NCBI RefSeq assembly: GCF_001620065.1
Contig: NZ_LQGV01000004.1
Span: 124,001 to 188,000, forward strand
Length of the DNA stretch: 64,000 nucleotides
DNA from: Microbacterium sp. TNHR37B
Lineage (GTDB): Bacteria; Actinomycetota; Actinomycetes; Actinomycetales; Microbacteriaceae
Direction: 5' to 3'
The notes beneath the pieces were generated by a model. It made no database searches. It worked only from the letters and a program-made list of their open reading frames with translations, and was not told the DNA's origin. Position numbers and translations under genes: made by a program. This document shows, in pieces, positions 44,403-52,462 of this stretch; within the stretch, counting starts at the first letter, position 1, and each line of letters starts with the position of its first letter.

Positions 44403-45574
44403 AGGTCGATTCCTTCGATAGCGGTGCGGAGGCGTTCGGCGGCCGTCTCGGGCGGGACGTCGCCGATCCAGGCGCCCATGGCGGACTCCGAGCCGGCGAG
44501 GAACTTCAGCTTGTCGGCGGCTCGGCGGGGGCTCGTGAGCTGGAGGTGCAGGCGCACGGTGTCGCGTCCGACGTGGACGGGAGCCTGGTGCCACGCGGCG
44601 ATGTACGGGGTGGGCGATTCGTACAGGGCATCCACGCCTCGGAGGAGCCGGAGATACAGCGGCGCCAGCTCGTCGCGTTCGGCCGCATCCAGTTCTGCGA
44701 AGTCGGCGACCTGCCGGTGGGGCATCAGGTGGATCTCGATCGGCCAGCGCGCAGCGAACGGGACGAAGGCGGTCCAGTGCTCGCCGCGCAGGAGCACGCG
44801 CGGGCCGGCCTGCTCGAAGGCGAGGATGCGGTCGAACAGGTCGGGGCTCGTCCGGTCGATCGAGTCGAGCAACCGGGTCGTCCGCGGCGTGATGTACGGG
44901 TAGGAGTAGATCTGACCGTGCGGGTGGTGCAGCGTCACTCCGATCGCCTCGCCGCGGTTCTCGAACGGGAAGACCTGCTGCACGCCGGGCAGCGCCGACA
45001 GCGCGGCCGTGCGATCGGCCCACGCCTCGATGACGGTGCGGGCACGCGTGGCCGAGAGACTGCCGAACGATCCCGAGTGCTCGGGGGAGAAGCACACCAC
45101 TTCGCAGCGACCGACGCTCGTCCGCGTCCGACCGAGACCGAGGAACGCGAGGTCATCGAGGCCGCGGGGAGGATCGGCGGCCTCGGGGGCATCGCCGGTC
45201 GCCTCGGCGAGGGCGGGACCGAAGGAGGGCGACTTGTTCTCGAACACCGCGACGTCGTACATCGCGGGGATCTCGGACGGATTGGTCGGGCTCTGCGGGG
45301 CGAGGGGGTCGAGCTCCGCGGGAGGGAGGAAGGCACGGTTCTGGCGGGCTGCGGCCACCGACACCCAGTCGCCGGTGAGGATGTCCTGGCGCATCGTGGC
45401 CGTCGCCGGACGTGGATCGAGCTCGCGGGCGTCGACGGCGCGCTCGGCGCCGAGGGTGGTGCCGGGGTCGTCGTAGTAGATGAGCTCGCGGCCGTCGGCA
45501 AGGTGCGTGCGGCGCTTCACCACGCCGGCTCCGAGGGGCTCGGCGGGCGGGGTGTCTGTGCGCAACTCCGGCAT
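44399..45574 (-). CDS. galT: Galactose-1-phosphate uridylyltransferase
   Basis: A 391-residue enzyme of the Leloir pathway. The catalytic HPHGQIYSYP motif is near residues 217-226 and EIHLMPHRQVADFAEL follows; RQDILTGDWVSVAAARQNRAF is the N-terminal block. It exchanges galactose-1-phosphate with UDP-glucose. ATG at 45574 lies inside a LacI-type operator, so a bound repressor would also cover the translation start region. Divergent from a LacI gene. Confidence 0.95.
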   Translation of the reverse strand: MPELRTDTPPAEPLGAGVVKRRTHLADGRELIYYDDPGTTLGAERAVDARELDPRPATATMRQDILTGDWVSVAAARQNRAFLPPAELDPLAPQSPTNPSEIPAMYDVAVFENKSPSFGPALAEATGDAPEAADPPRGLDDLAFLGLGRTRTSVGRCEVVCFSPEHSGSFGSLSATRARTVIEAWADRTAALSALPGVQQVFPFENRGEAIGVTLHHPHGQIYSYPYITPRTTRLLDSIDRTSPDLFDRILAFEQAGPRVLLRGEHWTAFVPFAARWPIEIHLMPHRQVADFAELDAAERDELAPLYLRLLRGVDALYESPTPYIAAWHQAPVHVGRDTVRLHLQLTSPRRAADKLKFLAGSESAMGAWIGDVPPETAAERLRTAIEGIDL

Positions 45575-45589
45575 GTTCACGATAACACG
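45572..45589. promoter_or_regulatory. LacI-type operator 1 at the galT start
   Basis: Read on the minus strand this is CGTGTTATCGTGAACATG, matching the palindrome at 45602-45619 in 16 of 18 positions but in the opposite orientation. It includes the galT start codon. Confidence 0.7.
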
Positions 45590-45601
45590 GTAGCGAGATC
45601 G

Positions 45602-45619
45602 CGTGTTATCGTCAACACG
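45602..45619. promoter_or_regulatory. LacI-type operator 2 between galT and lacI
   Basis: CGTGTTATCGTCAACACG has perfect six-base arms around a six-base centre. With operator 1 it brackets the 109-bp divergent gap, suggesting that one LacI protein represses galTK and its own gene together. Confidence 0.75.
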
Positions 45620-45683
45620 ACATGAATTGCCGGAGTTCTGCATGCGAGAGCGACGGCGTTCCGGACCGCCAGGAGGCGAACCG

Positions 45684-46658
45684 ATGCACCGACGAGTATC
45701 GATGGGCGATGTCGCCGCCGCGGCCGGGGTCTCCGCCCAGACCGTCTCGCGCGTCGTCAACGCCAGCGCTCGCGTCGACCCCGACACGCGCCGCCGCGTC
45801 GAGGAGGCGATGGCGAGTCTCGGGTACCAGGTCAACCGCACCGCGCGGGCGCTGCGCACCGGACGCTTCCACACGATCGGCGTCGTCGTGGCCACCCTCG
45901 CCACCGTCGGCAACTCCCGCATGCTGGAGGGGGTCGCCGGTTCCGCGTCCGCGCGGGGGTACGGGCTGACGGTCGTCAAGCTCTCCGACCGTGCCGCGAT
46001 CGACGATGCGTTCGCCCATCTGCAGGAGCAGGGAGTCGACGGGGCCATCGTCGTCAACGAAGCCACCGCGATCGCACGCGGGTCGGAGGCGCCCCACGGT
46101 ATGAAGATCGTCGCGGTCGACTCCCCGCTTCCCGCGCCCTTCGCGACCGTCCAGTCCGACCACGCCGGCGGAGCCGCCGCCGCGACCTCGCATCTCCTGT
46201 CCCGCGGGCACGCACGCGTGCACCACCTGGCGGGCCCGGAGACCTCGTTCGCCGCCGCGGAGCGTCAGCGCGGCTGGGTGGAGGCGCTCGCCGATGCCGG
46301 AGTCGCACGCCCGGAGGTGGCCCGTGGCGACTGGAGCGCCGCCTCCGGGTACGCCGCCGGAGCGGCCTGGGCGACCGATCCCGCCGTGACGGCCGTCTTC
46401 GCGGCGAACGACCAGATGGCGCTCGGGCTGATCCGTGCCCTGTCGGAGGCCGGACGCTCGGTGGGATCCGACGTGCACGTGATCGGCTTCGACGACGTGG
46501 CCGATGCGGCGGAGTTCCTTCCCCCGCTCACCACCGTCCGGCAGGACTTCGACGCGCTCGGCGAGGCCGCCGTCGAGGCGCTCGTCGCATCGATCGACGG
46601 TGCCGACCCGCAGCACGTGGTGCTGCCCACCCGGCTCATCCGTCGCGCCTCGGCCTGA
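45684..46658 (+). CDS. LacI family transcriptional regulator of the gal genes
   Basis: A 324-residue LacI protein. The helix-turn-helix VSMGDVAAAAGVSAQTVSRVVNASARVDPDTRRRVEEAMASLGY leads into the hinge with ARALRTG, then the periplasmic-binding-like sensor domain ending in VIGFDDVADAAEFLPPLTTVRQDF. ATG at 45684 follows a perfect AGGAGG. It is divergent from galT-galK. Galactose or a galactoside as inducer is inferred from the neighbours. Confidence 0.93.
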   Translation: MHRRVSMGDVAAAAGVSAQTVSRVVNASARVDPDTRRRVEEAMASLGYQVNRTARALRTGRFHTIGVVVATLATVGNSRMLEGVAGSASARGYGLTVVKLSDRAAIDDAFAHLQEQGVDGAIVVNEATAIARGSEAPHGMKIVAVDSPLPAPFATVQSDHAGGAAAATSHLLSRGHARVHHLAGPETSFAAAERQRGWVEALADAGVARPEVARGDWSAASGYAAGAAWATDPAVTAVFAANDQMALGLIRALSEAGRSVGSDVHVIGFDDVADAAEFLPPLTTVRQDFDALGEAAVEALVASIDGADPQHVVLPTRLIRRASA

Positions 46659-46698
46659 CCCGTCCGGCCTCCCGGCCTCCCGTCCCTGCCCTCTCCCG

Positions 46699-46772
46699 AG
46701 AGCACATGCTCACGTCGAGCGCACACCTTATGGGCGCGAGTCGGATGTGCGCTCGGTGAGAGCATGTGCTCT
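46699..46772. terminator. Long hairpin between convergent lacI and galE (possible bidirectional terminator)
   Basis: The arms 46699-46725 and 46746-46772 pair at 23 of 27 positions, with one four-base internal mismatch and a 20-base loop. The outer stem begins AGAGCACATGCTC. It lies between the stops of the convergent lacI and galE genes, which fits a shared terminator, but its length and symmetry exceed what termination needs. Confidence 0.65.
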
Positions 46773-46793
46773 CACCGGTACGGGCGGGCGGGG

Positions 46794-47771
46794 TCAGGAG
46801 GCGGCGCGGCGGGCGTCCCAGCCGGAGCGGACCATCTCGTCGACGGAGTACCGGTTCTGCCACTGCAGGTCGCGCGCGGCGAGCTCGCCCGTCGCGACGA
46901 TGCGGTCGGGGTCGCCGGGCCGGCGAGGGGCGACCTCGGGGGTGAAGTCGATGCCGGTCACACGCGCCATCGCATCCATGATCTGCCGCACCGACAGGCC
47001 GTTCTGCGAGCCGAGGTTGTACGCCGGTTCCACCGGTTCCCCGGCCTCCAGGCGCTGGGCGGCGACGACGTGGGCGGCGGCGATGTCGCCCACGTGGACG
47101 TAGTCGCGGACGTTCGTGCCGTCGGGAGTGCCGTAATCGTCGCCGAAGATCTTGGGGGTCCGCCCCTCGATGAGCGCCTCGAACACGAGCGGGAAGAGGT
47201 TGTGCGGGCTCGTGTCGTAGACCGACGGGTCGCTCGAGCCGACGACGTTGAAGTAGCGCAACGACGTGTGACGCAGCGGCGCATCGGAATCCGCCGTCGC
47301 ACGGGCCTGATCGCGCAGCAGCCATTCGCCGATGAGCTTGGACTCGCCGTAGGGCGAGGCGGGGGCCTTGGGCAGGTCTTCCGTGACGAGCTCGACATCG
47401 GGGGTGCCGTACACGGCGGCGCTGGAGGAGAAGACGATCCGGGACGCGCCGTGCTCCGCCATCGCGGCGAGCACGACGCGAGTGCCCTCGACGTTCTGCT
47501 CATACGTGTGCAGGGGCCGCTGCACCGAGACGCCCGCGTACTTGAATCCCGCGACGTGGATGACGCCCCGCACGGCGTGGGCGCGCATCGTCTCGACGAG
47601 GAGGCCGTGGTCGAGGATCGACCCGCGCACGAACGGCACTCCGGCGGGAACGAAGCCCTCCCGGCCGCTGGAGAGGTCGTCGACGACGACGGGATCGAGC
47701 CCCGCTTCGGCCAGGGCTCGCACGACGTGCGCTCCGATGTATCCGGCGCCACCGGTGACGAGCCAGCTCAT
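46794..47771 (-). CDS. galE: UDP-glucose 4-epimerase
   Basis: A 325-residue short-chain-dehydrogenase-type epimerase. The NAD motif is SWLVTGGAGYIGAHVV at the N terminus, catalytic SSSAAVYG and YGESKL (Tyr-x-x-x-Lys) follow, then LRYFNVVGS and NVRDYVHVGDIAAAHVVA. It converts UDP-galactose to UDP-glucose, closing the Leloir cycle with GalT. ATG at 47771 overlaps the stop of the second LacI gene and is preceded by AGGAGG, so galE is cotranscribed with that regulator. Confidence 0.95.
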   Translation of the reverse strand: MSWLVTGGAGYIGAHVVRALAEAGLDPVVVDDLSSGREGFVPAGVPFVRGSILDHGLLVETMRAHAVRGVIHVAGFKYAGVSVQRPLHTYEQNVEGTRVVLAAMAEHGASRIVFSSSAAVYGTPDVELVTEDLPKAPASPYGESKLIGEWLLRDQARATADSDAPLRHTSLRYFNVVGSSDPSVYDTSPHNLFPLVFEALIEGRTPKIFGDDYGTPDGTNVRDYVHVGDIAAAHVVAAQRLEAGEPVEPAYNLGSQNGLSVRQIMDAMARVTGIDFTPEVAPRRPGDPDRIVATGELAARDLQWQNRYSVDEMVRSGWDARRAAS

Positions 47772-48910
47772 GAGTCCTCCTGGACGTTCGTGGCCGCCGC
47801 GGGGGTGGCCGGATGGGAAAGCGATGGGCTCTGCGGCACCGTCGCGGGCGCCGGAGCGGCGTGCGGACCTCGATACGCGGCGGTGGAGGAGCGCACGACG
47901 AGATGCGTGCCGATCTTGCGCACGCCCGGTTCGAGCGTCCGCCCCTCGATCTGCTCGACGACGAGTGACACCGCCAGGGAGCCCGCGTCTTCGAAGTTCT
48001 GGTGCACGGTCGTCAGCGGGGGCCAGAAGTGCGCGGCCTCGTGCATGTCGTCGAACCCGACGATGCTGACGTCCTCCGGCACACGGAGTCCGCGCTCGTG
48101 CAGCGCGCGCATGGCGCCGAGGGCCATCTGATCGTTCCCCACGAAGATCGCGGTCGCCTCCGGGACCTCGGCCAGCTGCATCCCGGCGCGGTATCCGGCG
48201 TCGGCGGTCCAGTCGCCGTAGATCGGCTCGTGGACGGCGCGCCCCTCCGCGCGCAGCACGTCGCGCCAGGTCTCGGCGCGCTCGCGGGCGGAGTTGGACT
48301 CGGCGGGCCCGGCGACGTGCCACACCGTGGGGTGCCCGAGCTCGAGCAGGTGCCGGACGGCCTGCTCGGTACCCTGCGCCTGATCGGCGTTGACGGACGG
48401 ACGGTCGGCGCGCGCGCCGGAGGCGACGATCACGTGCGGGATGCCCTCGGGGAACCGGAGCGACGTGCGGGAGATCAGGTGTGACTCGATCACCACGATG
48501 ATCCCGTCGACCGCGTCCTGGCTGAGCCGAGACAGCGCGGTGGTCACCGGGACCTCCGCGGTGAGGTCGCCGATCGTCGGCTCGACCTGGATCAGCTCGA
48601 GCGCGTAGTCCCGCCGGGCGGCCTCGGCCCCGAGACCCGCGAGCGTGCGGATGTTGCCGAGCATCCCGAGGCTGAACACCACGACGCCGATCGATCCGAA
48701 GGCGCCCCGGCGAAGGGCGCGCGCCGCGACGTTCGGCCGGTAGCCGAGCTCGTCCATGGCCGCGAGGACCTTCCGCCGGGTGGCGTCGGCGACGTTCGGC
48801 ACGTTGTTGGCGACCCGCGACACCGTCTGCCCCGACACGCCGGCGCGCTGCGCCACCTCGCGCAGCGAGACGGACCTCGGGTGATCGTTCGCGAGGGTCA
48901 TCAAGGTCAC
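47768..48910 (-). CDS. LacI family transcriptional regulator of the GH35/GH51 operon
   Basis: A LacI protein of about 380 residues: SVSLREVAQRAGVSGQTVSRVANNVPNVADATRRKVLAAMDELGYRPN is the DNA-binding part, VSIVGFDDMHEAAHFWPPLTTVHQNF the end of the sensor domain, and the last 45 residues are an Ala/Pro-rich tail. I prefer the GTG at 48910, which has GAAGG six bases upstream; the ATG at 48901 is an alternative. It is divergent from an ABC transporter operon whose promoter holds two strong palindromes. Confidence 0.92.
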   Translation of the reverse strand: MTLMTLANDHPRSVSLREVAQRAGVSGQTVSRVANNVPNVADATRRKVLAAMDELGYRPNVAARALRRGAFGSIGVVVFSLGMLGNIRTLAGLGAEAARRDYALELIQVEPTIGDLTAEVPVTTALSRLSQDAVDGIIVVIESHLISRTSLRFPEGIPHVIVASGARADRPSVNADQAQGTEQAVRHLLELGHPTVWHVAGPAESNSARERAETWRDVLRAEGRAVHEPIYGDWTADAGYRAGMQLAEVPEATAIFVGNDQMALGAMRALHERGLRVPEDVSIVGFDDMHEAAHFWPPLTTVHQNFEDAGSLAVSLVVEQIEGRTLEPGVRKIGTHLVVRSSTAAYRGPHAAPAPATVPQSPSLSHPATPAAATNVQEDS

Positions 48911-48942
48911 TCTATGCCTTCGGGCAGGTCGGGGGTTGACAG

Positions 48943-48958
48943 ATGTTGACGTCAACAT
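48943..48958. promoter_or_regulatory. LacI operator copy 1 before the second ABC operon
   Basis: ATGTTGACGTCAACAT is a perfect 16-bp palindrome. TTGACA (48936-48941) just upstream is a perfect -35 hexamer, and TACTCT (48961-48966) is a possible -10 box, so the operator would sit in the promoter spacer. Confidence 0.8.
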
Positions 48959-48977
48959 GCTACTCTCGCCGCAGTCG

Positions 48978-48993
48978 ATGTTGACGTAAACAT
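48978..48993. promoter_or_regulatory. LacI operator copy 2 before the second ABC operon
   Basis: ATGTTGACGTAAACAT differs from copy 1 at one base and lies 35 bp downstream, close to the expected transcription start. Paired sites over one promoter are typical of strong LacI-family repression. Confidence 0.78.
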
Positions 48994-49053
48994 CGCGAAC
49001 CGTGCGGCACGGCCGCCCACACCCCGACCACGACGAAGAGGACGCAGACGAGG

Positions 49054-50007
49054 ATGTCGACCATCGCTCCCGCGGCACCGCCGCCCGCTGCCGCCGCAGC
49101 GCCCCGCGAGAAGTCGCGGCGCCGGCGCGGCATGCGCACCACCACCCGTCAGTGGGCGGGGCTCGGCTTCGTCGCCCCCTTCCTCATCGTCTTCGCGCTG
49201 ACCTTCCTCGCGCCGGTCGCCTACTCGATCTACCTCAGCCTGTTCCGCAACAAGCTGGTGGGCGGCAACTCGTTCGTCGGGATCGACAACTACCTGCAGG
49301 CCTTCACCGACCCGAAGTTCCTCGAAGGGGCTCTGCGGGTCTCGCTGTTCCTCGCCGTGCAGGTGCCGATCATGCTCGCCCTCGCCCTCGTCGCGGCCCT
49401 CGCGATCGACTCGCGGCGACTGGCCGGATCGTCCCTGTTCCGCATCGGACTGTTCCTTCCCTACGCGGTCCCCGGCGTCGTCGCCGTGCTCATGTGGGGG
49501 TTCATGTACTCCGAGCGCATGGGACTCGCGGGGAACATCAACGACTTCCTCGGCTTCGACCTCGTCACCCCGTTCACGCAGCAGTGGATCCTCGTGGCCA
49601 TCGGGAACATCGTCACGTGGGAGTTCGTGGGCTACAACATGCTCATCTTCTACTCGGCGCTGCGGTCGATCCCGGGTGACATCTACGAGGCGGCCGCCCT
49701 CGACGGCGCCGGCCAGTTCCGGATCATGTGGAGCATCAAGCTCCCGGCGCTGCGCGGAGCCATCGTCATCGCCACGATCTTCTCCATCATCGGCAGCTTC
49801 CAGCTCTTCAACGAGCCCAACATCCTGCGTCCGCTCGCCCAGAGCATCATCACGACGTACTTCACGCCCAACATGTACGCGTACAACCTCAGCTTCTTCG
49901 GCCAGCAGGTCAACTACGCCGCCACCGTCGCGATCGTCATGGGCGTCGTCACCGCCGTGATCGCCTACGTCGTGCAGTTGCGCGGCAACCGTCAGGAGCT
50001 GCGATGA
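49054..50007 (+). CDS. Sugar ABC transporter permease (MalF type)
   Basis: A 317-residue permease with an Ala/Pro-rich N terminus, about six membrane segments and the EAA loop PGDIYEAAALDGAGQFRIMWSIKLPALRG. It is the first gene of a LacI-controlled operon with a second permease, a binding protein and two glycosidases. Its stop overlaps the next start (ATGA). Confidence 0.93.
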   Translation: MSTIAPAAPPPAAAAAPREKSRRRRGMRTTTRQWAGLGFVAPFLIVFALTFLAPVAYSIYLSLFRNKLVGGNSFVGIDNYLQAFTDPKFLEGALRVSLFLAVQVPIMLALALVAALAIDSRRLAGSSLFRIGLFLPYAVPGVVAVLMWGFMYSERMGLAGNINDFLGFDLVTPFTQQWILVAIGNIVTWEFVGYNMLIFYSALRSIPGDIYEAAALDGAGQFRIMWSIKLPALRGAIVIATIFSIIGSFQLFNEPNILRPLAQSIITTYFTPNMYAYNLSFFGQQVNYAATVAIVMGVVTAVIAYVVQLRGNRQELR

Positions 50008-50945
50008 CCACCACCGCCGCCGTCACCACTGCCCCCGCCGCGAAGCGCCGCCCGTCGCGCCGCGCGGCTCGCCGCCTCGACCGCTCCGGCGGCACGGTGG
50101 ACAACCCGCGCAAGTCGCTCACGCTGACGATCGTGATGAGCCTCTTCCTCGTCTACTCATTCCTGCCGCTGGCCTGGCTCATCATCAGCTCCACCAAGAC
50201 GCAGAACGCCCTCATCGGCTCGTTCGGCCTGTGGTTCTCGGGCCCCTTCGCGTTCTTCGACAACGTCGCCCAGACCCTCACCTACAACGACGGCATCTTC
50301 GTCCGCTGGCTCGGCAACACCCTGCTCTACGTCGTGGCCGGTGCGGGCGGAGCGACGATCCTGGCGACTCTGGCCGGATACGGACTGGCGAAGTTCACGT
50401 TCCCCGGCAAGAAGGCGATCTTCGCGGTCGTCCTCGGGGCGATCGCCGTCCCGGGCACCGCCCTCGCCGTGCCGACCTTCCTCATGTTCAGCCAGATGGG
50501 CCTCACCAACACCATCTGGGCGATCATCATCCCCTCCCTCATCTCGCCCTTCGGGCTGTACCTCATCTGGGTCTACGCGGTCGACTCCGTCCCCACCGAG
50601 CTCCTCGAGGCGGCGCGTGTGGACGGAGCGGGGGAGCTGCGCACCTTCTTCACGATCTCCATCAAGCTCCTCGCCCCCGGGATCGTCACCGTCGCGATGT
50701 TCGCGATCGTGGCCACCTGGAACAACTACTTCCTCCCGTTGATCATGCTCAACGACCCCGACCTGTTCCCGCTGACGATCGGTCTGCAGCTGTGGAACCA
50801 GCAGGCGACGGGGGTCGGATCCGACCCGATCTTCAACCTCGTGGTCACGGGAGCACTTCTCACGATCGTCCCGATCGTGATCGCGTTCCTCCTGCTGCAG
50901 CGGTTCTGGCAGTCGGGGCTGAGCGCGGGAAGCGTCAAGCAGTAG
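50004..50945 (+). CDS. Sugar ABC transporter permease (MalG type)
   Basis: A 313-residue permease, start coupled to the upstream stop. The EAA loop is PTELLEAARVDGAGELRTFFTISIKLLAPG. The basic N-terminal 40 residues are cytoplasmic. As in the first transporter, no ATPase gene follows, so energy must come from an ATPase encoded elsewhere. Confidence 0.93.
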   Translation: MTTTAAVTTAPAAKRRPSRRAARRLDRSGGTVDNPRKSLTLTIVMSLFLVYSFLPLAWLIISSTKTQNALIGSFGLWFSGPFAFFDNVAQTLTYNDGIFVRWLGNTLLYVVAGAGGATILATLAGYGLAKFTFPGKKAIFAVVLGAIAVPGTALAVPTFLMFSQMGLTNTIWAIIIPSLISPFGLYLIWVYAVDSVPTELLEAARVDGAGELRTFFTISIKLLAPGIVTVAMFAIVATWNNYFLPLIMLNDPDLFPLTIGLQLWNQQATGVGSDPIFNLVVTGALLTIVPIVIAFLLLQRFWQSGLSAGSVKQ

Positions 50946-51015
50946 GGGACTGCTGACCGTCGAACCACCCCTCCCCACGATCCGACTCCGACGAAGCGGA
51001 AGGACACACACAGCA

Positions 51016-52368
51016 ATGACAAAGCGCACACTGATCCGGGGGATCGCCACCGGCGCGGCCGCCCTGCTCATCGGAGCGGGCCTTGCCGCCTGCTCCACCG
51101 GCGACACCGGCAACGGCAACAACGCCGATCCGGGAAGCGCCGACGCGATCGAGAAGGCCCTCCAGGAGGGTGGCGAGCTCACGTACTGGACCTGGACGCC
51201 CTCTGCCGAGGCGCAGGTCAAGGCGTTCCGGAAGGCCTATCCCAAGGTCAAGGTGACGGTCGTGAACACCGGCAGCGCCAACGACAACAACCTCAAGCTG
51301 CAGAACGCGATCGCCGCCGGCTCCGGCGCGCCCGACGTCGTGCAGGTCGAGTACCAGTCGCTGCCGCAGTTCATCCTCTCCGAGTCGCTCCTCGACCTCA
51401 GCGCCTACGGTTTCGGCGACCTCAAGGACCTCTACACCCCCGGCCCGTGGGGCGCCGTCGCCCAGCAGGGCGGCATCTGGGGTCTGCCGCAGGACTCCGG
51501 CCCCATGGCGCTGTTCTACAACAAGCGCGTATTCGACGAGTTCGACCTCGACGTGCCGACCACGTGGGACGAGTACATCGAGGCGGGGCGGAAGCTCCAC
51601 GCCGCCGACCCGGACTACTACATCACCAACGACGCCGGCGTCGACGCCGGATTCGGCACCTCGATGATCTGGCAGGCCGGCGGTCGCCCCTTCTCCGCCG
51701 ACGGCGAGAAGGTCACCGTCAACCTCGCCGACGAGGGCACGCTCAAGTGGGCGACCACGTGGGACACGCTGGTCGACGAGGGCCTCATGAGCCAGATCCC
51801 GGGCTGGACCGACGAGTGGTTCCAGGGCCTCGCCAACGGCAAGATCGCGACCCTGCCGATCGGCGCGTGGATGCCCGGCGTGCTCGAGTCCGGTGCCGCC
51901 GACGGCGCCGGCGACTGGCGCGTCGCTCCGATGCCCACCTACGACGGCGGCGCCGCGGTCACCGCGGAGAACGGCGGAAGCTCGGAAGCGGTCACCAAGC
52001 AGTCCAAGAACCCGGCGCTGGCCGCCGGCTTCCTCAAGTGGCTGAACTCGTCGGAGGAGTCGATCGACGTCTTCCTCGCCAGCGGCGGATTCCCGGCGAC
52101 GGTCGCCGAGCTCGACTCGGATGAGTTCCTGAACTACGAGTCCGACTACTTCGGCGGTCAGAAGATCAACGAGGTGCTGGTGAGCGCGGCGAAGTCGGTG
52201 AGCACCGGCTGGCAGTACCTCCCGTGGCAGTCCTACGCCAACAGCATCTACGGCGACACGGTCGGAAAGGCGTACCTCAACAAGACGCCGATCGCCGACG
52301 GCCTCAAGGCCTGGCAGGACCAGAACGTGTCCTACGGCAAGGAGCAGGGCTTCACGATCAGCGAGTGA
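51016..52368 (+). CDS. Sugar ABC transporter substrate-binding lipoprotein
   Basis: A 450-residue binding protein with a lipoprotein signal (IATGAAALLIGAGLAACSTG, lipobox LAAC) and GELTYWTWTPSAEAQVKAFRKAYPKVKVTVVNTG, typical of family-1 solute-binding proteins. It follows the permeases instead of preceding them. A strong hairpin right after the stop may protect or attenuate the message. The substrate is likely a galactoside or arabino-galacto-oligosaccharide, from the GH35 and GH51 genes behind it. Confidence 0.93.
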   Translation: MTKRTLIRGIATGAAALLIGAGLAACSTGDTGNGNNADPGSADAIEKALQEGGELTYWTWTPSAEAQVKAFRKAYPKVKVTVVNTGSANDNNLKLQNAIAAGSGAPDVVQVEYQSLPQFILSESLLDLSAYGFGDLKDLYTPGPWGAVAQQGGIWGLPQDSGPMALFYNKRVFDEFDLDVPTTWDEYIEAGRKLHAADPDYYITNDAGVDAGFGTSMIWQAGGRPFSADGEKVTVNLADEGTLKWATTWDTLVDEGLMSQIPGWTDEWFQGLANGKIATLPIGAWMPGVLESGAADGAGDWRVAPMPTYDGGAAVTAENGGSSEAVTKQSKNPALAAGFLKWLNSSEESIDVFLASGGFPATVAELDSDEFLNYESDYFGGQKINEVLVSAAKSVSTGWQYLPWQSYANSIYGDTVGKAYLNKTPIADGLKAWQDQNVSYGKEQGFTISE

Positions 52369-52374
52369 TCCCTC

Positions 52375-52412
52375 CACGCGGGCGGCCGAGCGTCGACTCG
52401 GCCGCCCGCGTG
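52375..52412 (+). terminator. Perfect 16-bp stem-loop after the binding-protein gene
   Basis: CACGCGGGCGGCCGAG (52375-52390) pairs perfectly with the bases at 52397-52412 around a six-base loop. It starts six bases after the stop and 50 bp before the GH35 gene. It probably acts as a partial terminator or a 3' stabiliser, giving more binding protein than hydrolase. Confidence 0.7.
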
Positions 52413-52462
52413 CGTCCGCCCCCGCCATCTGCTCGCCCATCCTTCCCGCTTTGGAGACACCC

